Position numbers and translations under genes: made by a program. Shown here in pieces: positions 23,209 to 34,400 of a stretch of DNA of 64,000 bases. Every line of letters begins with the position of its first letter. Positions within the stretch are counted from its first letter, which is position 1. The stretch spans positions 744,001-808,000 of the forward strand of contig WHVD01000026.1 of assembly GCA_015178975.1 (NCBI GenBank). The letters are read 5' to 3'. The notes beneath the pieces were generated by a model. The model was not told the origin of the DNA and searched no databases. It saw only the letters and a program-made list of their open reading frames with translations. This DNA comes from Hysterangium stoloniferum. Taxonomy: Eukaryota > Basidiomycota > Agaricomycetes > Hysterangiales > Hysterangiaceae.

Positions 23209-23798
23209 GAGGCATCCCAAGGTTTTTGGAGTTGGAGAATCTTCCAAAAATTCTACTATTTGGCCAAATTTTCTAGGAATTCTTTGAACTGATAAATGTT
23301 TTGAAAATTTCAAGTTTTAGTAGGATTTTCCAAAGTGGAAAATCATATCTGAAAACTTTAAATATTTGTATCAAAAAAATCTGACTGCTGATGTTTCCTC
23401 AGATTTTGTGATACAAATATTTAAAGTTTTTAGATATGATTTTCCACTTTGGGAAATTCTACTAAAACTTAAAATTTTCAAACAATTTATCAGCTCTAAT
23501 AATTCTTAGAAAATTTGGCCAAATTTTCACTGCTGGGCTGATCCCCTGTAGGGGACATTCAAAATCCTTCTCAGTGAGGTGAAATTTAAGAAATGGATTT
23601 TGTTTTCCACAAAATTTCAAATTGATTTCCTTATAAGGAAATTAATAGAATATTGCAGTGCACAAAATCCATTTCTTAAATTCTAACAAATTTTGACATC
23701 TCTGCAAAAGGATTTTGTGGTGCTCCAAAAGTGGTTCACCCCAGCAGTGATTAGGATTTTTGAAAGGTTTTCAAACTCCAAAAACCTTGGGATGCCTC
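23209..23798. repeat. Fold-back element, about 590 bp, with nested inverted repeats
   Basis: The outer ends GAGGCATCCCAAGG (23209) and CCTTGGGATGCCTC (ending 23798) are inverted copies. A long second palindrome has its left arm at about 23270-23375 and right arm at about 23398-23520. A third hairpin at about 23584-23680 pairs TTAAGAAATGGATTTTG with its complement. No coding frame is credible inside. The structure fits a non-autonomous DNA transposon or fold-back (MITE-like) element. I could not fix a target duplication: the nearest similar flanks, CAATGACA and CAGTGACA, are not placed symmetrically. Confidence 0.7.
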
Positions 23799-24529
23799 CA
23801 GTGACAAGGAGGAAAAGATGGGACCTGATGGTTGTGACTATGTCCATTACAGCTCTACATATTATTCACAGCTTTAATGTGTGTGGTTGCTGTAAAAACA
23901 GCACGATAATACTATATATATATGAGAGTGGTATGCTGACTCTGTATGTGTGAAAGTGCCGTCATCCTATATGGCCAATAATAAATCTTTTTCTATTGAA
24001 ATCTTCTAACCATGGCATATTTCTATGTCTGAAAAGACCCCGACCCCAATTCCAAAAACAACCATATTCAAACATCGTCACAACGTGGGGCACCACAAAC
24101 AACCAGTTAAGACGTTGTACTGGGAAGATGTACCAATGTAGTGTTCGAGGTCCCTTTGGAACAGCTTCCTCATACACTGACCAGCCCAACCAGCACGAGC
24201 GGCTAAAGTATTCTCAGGAAGCTGTCTAGTCTCGCTTTCCACAGGAATACTTCCGCAGCACAGCAGCTTGCTGATGCCATATCACTGGCAGAGACAGAGA
24301 AGAGGGCTGGCCCGCGGGACCATAAATAGGAGAGGTACCGGTTTCCAGACGATACTTCACAAAGAAACACCACACAATCAGAGTCTTATATCAAATATAG
24401 ATGTAAGAATATCCGAAAAAGTAACAAAGCGTCATGTGAAGATAAATTGTCATGAATCAAGAAACAACAACCGACTGGCCATTAAGCGTCGCTAACGAGA
24501 ACCTGCAAGTATATTTACATATTTCCGGG

Positions 24530-27500
24530 TCATTGCACTATAGTAAGAAATCCAAAAAAGTGAATTACCTTTCTCTCACGCTGTGATGCTTTCGCAGGAT
24601 ATTTGTCATTGAAGATGTCATCAAGTTCCTGTGGATTAGAATGGACATGTGACAAATCCCAATCAACCCCACATAATACTCACCTCAAGCGTTCTCCCTA
24701 CGGTCTCAACGCAAAGAAAATACCACAGTATAGTTTCTGTGAGATCCACCAATACGAATACCAACTAGGGTTTTCTGAGGAGGATACGAACATAATAGTG
24801 CATATCTTACAATAAAGCGCCACTATATAGCCCAGGAGATCCCGGTCAGCGGGGAAGGATCGATGAGAAATTGCTTTCTAACCTGCAGGTTTGCGAGACC
24901 GAGAGGGGTGGTATATAGGGTAATAAAACTCCCGAGATTATAGATAAATGTCTAGAATCCGTGTTAGACAACTTGACTTCTTCGAGTAGCAGCGCTGGGA
25001 GGTAGGTGTGCCTACCCTCAGAGTCATGCCTTTTGCACGCGCAGTTGTTTCCAAGCATTCAACACAATATAACGTTTCTATGACAATTGGGTCAACAAAC
25101 TACATTGCGGCAGATGTGTAGAGTCCGTGACTCACGCGAAGGAGCGTAAGTAAAGGAAAAAACAGCCTATGTTACCACAATTAATGTATGATTTGAATTT
25201 TAGGTAGGACTACGTACGATAAAGAGGAAGAAAGCAGATGCAGCAGCGTTACCAACTGAATAAATAACAATCAATGACTAATCCTGCGACTAAGTATGAA
25301 GAGAGAAGAAAAACCTCGTGAATCCTTATACCCATCCCCGTCTACAAGGCGCATTTCATTAGACATCAAAGAGATAAATAATGCCAGCTAACGGGATACA
25401 TACATGATGCCCACTGCGCGCTGAAACCAGCATTTAGTGCGAGACTTATGGTACACCCTAGAGTTCCGTAAACGAGCACTAGTTGTGTTTAGCAGCACGT
25501 CGGGTATGGTTGATAACCCTAATCGACTCACATTTTCTTCTGGGTAACATGTCTCAAGCCGTGCAGGTCAGTCCAACCAGTTCGAAAAACTTGTCTTCCT
25601 GAGGGACTTACCCGCCAGAGCGGCCGAGATAGATCCAGTAAGACAACCGATACAAACAGTAACCATGTTCATTGCGAATAGCAATCTCGCTTTTGATTGA
25701 TTTAAATAGGATATAATGGAGATAAATAGGAAAAGCACAATTAAATCCGAGGGCTTGAAAAATCTAAGTACAAGAAAGTTCAGCTCGTGTATATGTTACA
25801 ACCAATGATTGCCGACGTACTTGGAAATTATACACTCCTATGAAAAAACCATTTAGAGAGACATGAATTTCATTATCTATGCCATCTATGCCACATACCT
25901 AATGCAGAACCACTGCACTGCACTAGAAATATTGTTATAAACTCTGTGAAGAGTCATCATACTTCCACTTACCAAAAAGTCCCATCATGACAACCATGAG
26001 AGACCGCCACCGTGCATTGCGTGTTTTGAATCTTATGAAGTTATGTCAGTATATCCTGTCCATCAATAACTTATATATAATTTCACAGTGGTCTGAAGTC
26101 CCACCAATGCTGGTCATAGCACGAATTTCGATCAGAATACTTGTAGAAGAACTGGGCAGATGAAGGCAAGTACCTGATGAACCTCACCGAGGTTGAGCTT
26201 AGACTTGAATTCAGATATCTCTAACGCAACCATTGCATCATTCGGGTCCTATAAAAAGTCGCGCTAAGTGAGTGCTCGACGATTAACAGAGGGGGGCCAT
26301 TACATTATTGCCTGATTGAATTCAGCTGAAAGGTTAATCAAAGTACGAAGAACGGCACTACCGTGATACCGGATGAGAATTTTGTGAGCCTGTTCTTCTC
26401 TCCCGTGTATGTACAACCATCTGTGGACTTGTTGAGAATAAGCATGGCTGGGAATACGCTACTGACCTTGGGCTTTCTGGCTATTATTTCCATCATTGTG
26501 AGTTAGTTGGGATTAAACCCCAGTCCTCCTGAAGTACGTACAACGAACCACACCACGAATACCACAATTGAGGGAGGGACAATCTAACAGAATCAGCCAT
26601 CCCTTTTCAGAGGCGACATCCATGAGGAATACTCACCTGAATAATGAGCGGAATTCTCCACGACCAATTGGTCGTCATGATTGATGTACCCCACACCTGA
26701 ACGGAATCTGAGTATCCTATCACCAGTTTGAACCACAATATCTCACTATTGAGGCAGCAATGAGGTATCCGACAATTGAACCACTGAAGAAAATAACCAG
26801 GGGTGAAGCAAGTAATTTACTGTACAACAAGCTACTTACATTTGATAGAAACCCGTCATCCGCCCCTTCCACTAGTGAAACGATAAGCGACTGCCACGCT
26901 AAGATGGAAATGAGTGAGGTCACCTGGAACGGGGCTATCTCAATGCAGTATGTCGGTGCCGAAATATCTGAAAAAGAGACACCAGTCCCGAGTAGAAATC
27001 GCCCCACCAAGAATTGATCCCGTGTACGTGAAGTGACCAAAACCGCAGTTGCGAGAATGATAATAATGCTCCCTGATGAGCTTCAGGGTCAACATTGGAA
27101 AACATTGGGCACAAATGAAATAAACTCGATTTACCTGCAAACATCGCTGCACGACGTCCCCACCTGTCGCATACCACAGACGCACCAAGTGCTCCAGACA
27201 TCTGACCCACCGCGTAAAGGGAGAACATTATTCCTGTCGCATGAGCAGAATTTCCAGCATTGAATCTATCCTTGAATCTATATAGCAACGATGGATATCA
27301 GGTTTGCCAGAAGGCGGGATCTACTCACGGTTGCATCCCGTTGATGCCTAGAGAATTCCGAATGAAAAAGTGGCGTTATTATATAAAAATCAACGCCGGA
27401 GAAATGAGTTCACCAGTCATCACACTTGATATACGGATTATAGGTTACACTGTCTCACAGTTTATGGGGGCGACACACCTTGAGTCGTATCCGCCACTGA

Positions 27501-27835
27501 GAAATAGTGAGAAATAGTGCGGGTTGGGCGAGCCATTACATACCTAAATGCGCACAGGGCCGTCATAACTATCAATGCGTACAGCACAAGGCTTTGTTTC
27601 GACAGTGGATCCAGTTTGCCTTCAACGACGACACCATCATTGCTTATAATCTGACAATGGATCATATACCTGAACCAAACAACACACCTTGAGGAGCCTC
27701 CGGTATTTTGATTGCATTGTTGGGATGGGCGTGGTCGCCATTTACAACGGGAGCATCGCGACGCACGATATGATCCCATGTTTCGTTTTTAGAAGTCTTA
27801 TCATCTTCAGAGGGGGTTGATCGAACTATTTCCAT
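24530..27835 (-). CDS. MFS sugar (hexose/lactose-type) transporter, paralogue 1
   Basis: Twelve-helix proton symporter of the fungal sugar-transporter family, in the plasma membrane. The start at 27835 opens a hydrophilic N-terminus with SEDDKTSKNETWDHI. Motifs then appear once introns are removed: LVLYALIVMTALCAFSGGYDSS, split here as LVLYALIVMTA and LCAFSGGYDSS (TM1), and VMTGINGMQPF. The signature GIMFSLYAVGQMSGAL with DRWGRR follows, then QFLVGRFLLGTGVSF, APTYCIEIAPF and WKGRMTGFYQ. Near the 3' end are RWLYIHGREEQAHKIL, AEFNQA, RWRSLMVVMMGLFG, FVETVGRTLE and ELDDIFNDKYPAKAS. At least twelve short introns are present, and stops seen at about 27380 fall inside one of them. All checked landmarks can be joined in frame, so the gene may be intact. 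It differs from paralogue 2 mainly in the N-terminus and last residues. The substrate is unknown. Confidence 0.82.
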
Positions 27836-28189
27836 ACTATCCTTGCGGGTATAGTGACGTTTTAGAGATTATAAACAACGGATTGACAAGAAAGTTGACG
27901 TGACCGCACAACAGGACATGGACTCCACGCAGAGATGTATCCTACCGCACTACACGAGTTTTTGTCAACCAAGCGGAGATGGCTCCAGGCCCTAACCTGA
28001 CACGAAAATATACAAGAAAAAACATTTGGTTCTTCAGAGACATGCTTCTGACACTGCTGTAAGGGGTGGAGTCCCGAACAGCGGGGATGGATGTATGGTC
28101 GGAGGCTGAAAAAAATGATTTTTATTTTTCAGATGAAAATCTGAGTGGATATCTGATTTTAGATTGTCTACCCGCACCGTTTGTCACAA

Positions 28190-28480
28190 TCACTAGGATA
28201 ACCCTCTCCAAAAAAATTTAGGATCCTTAGTAGAACCTTATTTTATTTAAACTCAATAATCATCCATTGAATCCTTACAAGAGTTAAAATTGGTTGGGGA
28301 CCTTTTGAGGATCCGAAAGTTCATTGGATTCTAAACCCTGCAGTCACATGGATCCTTAACCGATTTTAATTGGGTTATGGATCTTTTAAGGATCAAAAAG
28401 GTTTGTCGGATTCTAAACCCACCAATCACATGTTGGATCCGTAACCGGCTTTAATTAGATTAATGATCCGACGAGTGACT
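28190..28480. repeat. Degenerate tandem repeat of about 110 bp
   Basis: Blocks of the type GGATCC...AACC..TTTTAATT...GGATC.TTT.AGGATC..AAGG...GGATTCTAAACCC..CAATCACATG recur about three times with drift. Nothing coding is visible, and the block is missing from the second duplicated copy. The rest of 27836-29538 has only short, unrecognised frames. Confidence 0.55.
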
Positions 28481-29538
28481 GGTGAAGTTTATAAAATAAG
28501 CCTCTCCTGAGGATCTTGGAGCGGACTAATTCCGTTAGTACGTGTTCTTTGTAATGGGAATGTTTCCCCTTTTAAGTTCCGCCATTTTGGGCCGCCTTTT
28601 GGGCCGCCTTTTGTCTCTTGCCACCATCGTCTGAGTGGCCGGCCCTCAAGGATTGCACAGGCTTTCCTTGAGTAATTTTCTTTTTCCCGCCATCCCACCC
28701 TTGCCTGCTCCTTTATTATCCTTAGGGTTTAGGGTTACAAAGAACCGCATGATCAGGCACAAGGGCGCTACTTAACAATCAATTGGCGGAACAATGAGTG
28801 GTTGATGGGAGAGGTTGGTGATGATGTATGTGGTAATGTGGCCAGGCTTACAGCAGTCTCAATTTGCGCTCGTCTAAGTCACAAACTTCAGATTTTGCGG
28901 AAAGTGAACAGATAGCTCTTTCGATCAGAAATATTATATTATATTACAGGTCTTTTCAAAGAAAAACAGACAAAATTGTCACTGACCGCAAAAAACAATC
29001 CGCGTCGATACGGTGGTCACTACTCTTAGCCAGTACGTGGCATGCTTGTGTAAGGTTTTTTGGGAAAAGGATAAGTAATTGCTTAATCCTTCCGTTGAGC
29101 TACTTAGCGAGGATTCTAAGAATAGAATAGGAGTAGTTCTCGTATTTGGAGTAGAAAAATACATGATTTGAAAATTTATTGATACCATCTACTCAGAAAA
29201 TAAACGTTAGTGGGCTTTCCGGAAATAACAAATAGTCATACCTATATTTGAAAAGACTCCATAGACGCATCATATGACCAGTAAAGTCGTTTGGGTTTAG
29301 CCGCTAGAGGAGCCAGCTATGATCCGCTTTGTCCTTTTTTCTTTTCCTTTTGACTTATATCTTCCTCTCTCGGCGAAACCTCGGACCTCCTTTGATAAGG
29401 ACACGCCTCTTCTTCCAATAGAACAAACAGATGCGTCAAGCCCATTCCACCAGTAGTGTAGATGTCGTAAAATCGTATCTATTCCATCCATTTACTATCA
29501 TTTGCAATAATCGCCCGGGGAGGGGGCCAAGTTAAAAT

Positions 29539-29956
29539 TAGTGATTGGCAAGCCCGGCCGACAACCTGGGCCTGCCAATATCTCAGCCAGGCATTAAGAG
29601 ACGGCTTGGACTGGCTCAGCCGGGCTTGGGCCCAGCCTGCGGGTAAAAATGGCACAAGATGGCATTTGGAAACTTGTAGTCTACTAATAAAATAACATAA
29701 ACTTCTCAAAAATATTATGTATGTATATTACACACAAATTTCCTCTTCATCAGAGGTCAAAGGGGCTGAACAGAAATTGAACTGGTCGCTTACATTATAT
29801 AGAAAATCTGGACCATGCGGTACCGGGCCGCTAGCAGGCCGCCGCCTGGCGGCCCGGCTTGGGCTTAAAATATCCCAGCCGGGCCCAGAGTGGACGGCCT
29901 AAGTACTACTCGGCTCAGCCGGCCCACGGCCTGAGGCCGGGCCTTGCCAATCACTA
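29539..29956. mobile_element. hAT-like MITE, 418 bp
   Basis: The terminal inverted repeats TAGTGATTGGCAAG...CCCGGCC and GGCCGGG..CTTGCCAATCACTA flank a GC-rich core with no open frame. The flanking octamers GTTAAAAT (29531-29538) and GTTGGAAT (29957-29964) agree at six of eight positions, matching the 8-bp target duplication of hAT transposons. The element is GC-rich against an AT-rich background and is absent from the equivalent site in the second duplication copy (about 36420). Confidence 0.75.
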
Positions 29957-30252
29957 GTTGGAATAGCGGCTTGGTCCGAATTACACAGCAATCTGCAAGC
30001 GATTAATGGTAAGTTTTAAAAATGAAATTGTGGGTAAATGGAATTTATCCATTAACCTATCTATCTAGGGTCCCTTATGGGGGTAAAGGTATAGGAACAG
30101 AATGTGAACGAAACAATCCAACAGGGTTTCACAATTTTAACGTTGAAACTCCCTTGACCACAGAACATGACGATTCAAAAAGACGTTAGATATCTTCTCT
30201 GAACACCTCGACAATTTCCAATCAATAATCAGCCCTCACCAATATCATCAAG

Positions 30253-30760
30253 ATGTCAACAAGAAATGTTCATGTGGTGCCGAGACCACCTCATATCGAT
30301 GTGAGGGATACTTTTGATCTCCCCATGCTTTTCAAGTCTTGCATCACTTTGGTTCGTCTCAAGGCTCCATTCCACCACGTTGGAAAATGGAGTGTTGCCG
30401 ACTTCAGTAGCACCCCCTCAATGCTTCGCTTTGCCTAGGACCTGGTGGTGACATGCATGGGCACTGACTCCCGGGTCCTAGCGGCGATACTGTTGTCATT
30501 CACACCAAAGCAACCCACGAAGTCATCTAAATATTCAATGGCCCTTCAGCTGGCCCAGTTCCGGGTATGAAGGTATTTCAAGCTACAATAACAGATCCAA
30601 AGACTGTCTTCACCCTCGATACCCTTAGCGACTTCTATTATAGTCTGACGTCAAAGAAATTGGACATGGGGATTTTGTGGACGCCCGCTGAAAGCACACC
30701 AATCTTGCATTCTTTCAAAGTACCTGTGTATATGCATGTCACTCTGAAGACTGGGTAGTA
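30253..30760 (+). pseudogene. Hypothetical protein, apparently frameshifted
   Basis: A 61-codon frame starting at 30253 (RNVHVVPRPPHIDVRDTFDLP) ends in TAG. The frames after it continue with GDTVVIHTKATHEV and then, from 30567, VFQATITDPKTVFTLDTLSDFYYSL and TPILHSFKVPVYMHVTL (first string given here in two parts: VFQATITDPKTVFT, LDTLSDFYYSL). The composition looks like a beta-rich protein, but I do not recognise a family. It lies between the two duplicated blocks. Either it is a decayed gene, or two unusual short introns restore the frame. Confidence 0.35.
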
Positions 30761-31465
30761 CTTACATTGTCTTATAATTGTTACGAGGAATTCACCTGAT
30801 CTCCAACGCATTCCGCTCATCTTCCAACTTAGAATGGCCGGGCCCTCCGAATATACCATATTGAGGTTTGGTTAGAGAGTTAGGGTACAGATAAGGGTAT
30901 CTATATTCAGGTTAATTCCAGTGTAACATCTTTCATCTGATTAGTATTTTAAGATAGGATTGAATTTGGTTTGTATGTAGTAATTGATTCATTGTTGACG
31001 GGTAAGATTAATCCCACGACCTGCGGCAGGCCATACGTTTAATGGCCAGAATCATAATGCGGGTGAAAATGCGCAGCTCTGTTGTTTGATCAATAGTTCG
31101 GGGGAAAATTCGTCAAAAATTTCCATTCCAGATATAATCCTGGGAGAGGGGGATGAGATTATACCATTTTGTCCGGATCAAAAGGTTTAACATTAGTTAT
31201 TTTGAAATCTGCCCTATGTGTGATTATCAGTGGTCCTATGCCGTCGCCCAGGCCAATAAGACAACTTTCCATTGACCTGAAAGCTTCTGATATTGGGTCG
31301 GTATGTCTCAGAAGACCCCAGCCTGTCGCTAGTTCTTTCAGAAGTCCTCTACCCTGGTGCAATGACTGAAAACAACATCAAAATAAAATTTTACTTAAAA
31401 TGTTCCATCGTATATTGCATGTCCATGCCTCCACAGGAAACCAGGTAGGGCGCGTTAATCGGGAG

Positions 31466-34400
31466 ATGTACTAGTAGCCTTCAATGTCCCTTTGCACCAG
31501 CTTCCCGATACACTGACCAGTTGGCCACCACACGCCGCCAAAGCATTCTCACAAAGCTGTCAACTCTCACTTCCCAGAAGAATTCTTCACCAGCACAGCA
31601 CTTGGGGCGACATCACACGAATGGCAGAGAGAGAAGAGAGCTGGTTCGCGGGATTATAAGTTAGAGAGATATCGGCTTTCGCAGGCGACTTCGCAGCGCA
31701 CAATCAAAATCTTCAAACACAGAAGTAAACATCGGAAAAAGTAACAGAGTGCATGTAAAAAATAAACTGTCATGAATCAAGCAACGACAACCGATTGACC
31801 ATTAACTTTGGCTAACAGGAACCTGCCAGTGGAACCATACTTATTTTCAGCTTGTGGCATTGTAATCAGCAATCAAAAAGGGCATTACCTTTTTCTTGAA
31901 CAGTGATGCCTTCGCCGGATATTTTTCATTGAAGATATCATCAAGTTCCTATCGATTACAATGGACATGTAAAAAATCCGAATCAAACCCACATGATACT
32001 CACCTCAAGCGTTCTCCCTACGGTCTCAACGCAAAGAAAATACCAGAGTATAGTTTCTGTGAGATCAACAAATACGAATACCAACTAGGGTACTCTCAGC
32101 ATGAGACGAACATAGTAATGAACATCTTACAATGAAGCGCCACTACGTAAAGTGGGAGATTTAGGTCAGCTGGGGATCGATAAGATAATACCGGCTAACC
32201 TGCAGGTTTTCAAGACCGATGGGGGTGGTATATAGGGTAATAAAATTCCCGACGTTGGTAATAAAAGTCTACCATGATACCGTGTGAGAGGACCTGAGTC
32301 GTTGGCAGAGAAATAGATATGTACTTACCCTTAGAGTCATGCCTTTTGCACGCGCAGTTGTTTCCAAACATTCAACGCAGTATAAGGATTCTACAACGAT
32401 GTGGTCAATAATTTACTTCGCGAAGGATCGGTAGAATCCGTGACCCACGCGAAGGAGCGTAAGTAAAAGAAAAAATAGCCTATGTTACCACAATTTAATG
32501 CATTATTTGAACTTCAGGCAGGACTACGTACGATAAAGAGGAAGAAGGCAGCTGCAGCAGCGTTACCAACTGAAGAAATAACCATCAATGACTAATCCTG
32601 CGAGTAAGTATGAAAAGAGACGAAAAACCTCGTGAATCCTTAGGCCCATCACCGTCTACAAGGCGCATGTCTTTAGACATCAAAGATGTAATCCAGCGAA
32701 CGAAATACATACATGATGCCCACTGCGCGCTGAAACCAGCATTTAGTGCAAGACTTATGGTACACCCTAGAGTTCCATAAACGAGCACTAGTTGTTGTTA
32801 TTAGCATATAGAGTATGGGTTTACAACCCTAATCGACCCACATTTTCTTCTGGGTAACATGTCTCAAGCCGTGCAGGTCAGTCCAACCAGTTCGGCAAGC
32901 TTGTCTCCTTGGGGGACTTACCCGCCAGAGCGGCCGAGATAGATGCAGTAATACAACCGATACAAATGGTAACCATGTTCATTGCGAATAGCAATCTCGC
33001 TTTTGATTGATTTAAATGGGATATAATGGAGATAAATAGGAAAAGCACAATTAAATCCGAGGGCTTGAAAAATCTAAGTACACAAAGGAGTTCAGCTCAT
33101 GTATATGTTACGATCAATGATTGCCAACGTACTTGGAAATTGTACACTCCTATGAAAAAACCATTTAGAGCGACATGAATTTCATTATCCATGCCATCTA
33201 TGCCACATACCTAATGCAGAACCACTGCACTGCACTGGAAATATTGTTATAAACTCTGTGAAGAGTCATCATACTTCCACTTACCAAAAAGCGCCATCAT
33301 GATAACCATGAGAGATCGCCACCGTGCATTGCGTGTTTTGAATCTTATGAAGTTATGTCAGTATATCCTGTCCGTAGATGTCTTATATATATATATAATT
33401 TCACAATGGTCCGAAGTCCCACCAACGCTGGTCATAGCATGAATTTCGATTAGAATATTTGTAGAAGACCTGGGGGCAGATGAAGGCAAGCACCTGATGA
33501 ATGTTGCCGACGTTGAGCTTAGACTTGAATTCAGTTATCTCTAGTGCAACCATTGCGTCATTCGGATCCTGCAACAAGTCATGTTAAGTGGGTCCCCGAC
33601 GATTAACAGATGGACGCCATTACATTATTGCCTGATTGAATTCAGCTGAAAGGTTAATCAAAGTACGAAGAACGGCACTACCGTGATACCGGATGAGAAT
33701 TTTGTGGGCCTGTTCCTCTCTCCCGTGTATGTACAGCCATCTGTGGACTCGTTGAGAATAATAGTATGCCTAGGAATATGCCACAAACCTTGGGCTTTCT
33801 GGCTATTATTCTCATCCTTGTGAGTTGAGATTGAAGCTCAGTCCTAAAGTACGTACACAGAACCACACCACGGATGCCACAATTGAGGCAGGAGCAATCT
33901 AGGAGAATGTGGCATCTGTCCGAGGCCCGTGAGCCATGAGAAATACTTACCTGAATAATGAGCGGAATTCTCCACGACCAATCGGTTGTCATGGTTGATG
34001 TGCCCCATACCTAAACGGAATCTGAGTATCCTACCTGAGTTTGAACCACAATATCTTACTATTGAGCCAGCAATGACGTATCCAACAATTGAGCCACTCA
34101 AAACGTGACCAGGTAAAGCAAGTGGTCCACTGCGCAACAAAGCACTTACATTTGGTAGAAACCCGTCATGCGACCCTTCCACTAGTGGGACGATCAACGA
34201 CTGCCACGCTAAGATGGAAATGAGTGAGGTCACCTGGAACGGAGCTATCTCAATACAGTAAGTCGGTGCTGATATCTCTGTGAAAGAGACGCCAACCCCG
34301 AGTAGGAATCGACCGGGCAGGAATTGATCCCGCGTACGTGAAGCGGTCAGAATCGTACTTGCGAGAATGATTATAATGCTCCCTGATGAACTTCAAAGTC

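Larger units (their letters stand above)
24126..30200. repeat. Direct duplication, copy 1 (contains MFS gene 1)
   Basis: Sequence from about 24126 (ATACACTGACCAG region) through the MFS transporter and its upstream flank recurs at 31466-36700 with an offset of about 7.3 kb. The upstream-flank match includes the CTCTCGGCGA...ACCTCGG block (29370, paired with 35978) and the GGGTAAAGG.. block (30080, paired with 36580). Copy 1 contains two things not seen in copy 2: a hAT-like MITE (29539-29956) and about 900 bp at 28000-28900. Confidence 0.75.

Noticed and set aside
27360..27430. In-frame stops in the first half of MFS gene 1, suggesting a pseudogene
   Set aside because: They lie in an intron. 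Splicing from the GTGAAC donor to the TCTCTAG acceptor joins SSVMTG to INGMQPF in frame.
28720..28745. Telomere-like TTAGGGTTTAGGG phrase
   Set aside because: Only about two units, no array, surrounded by ordinary sequence. The similar short phrase at 63160 is equally weak.
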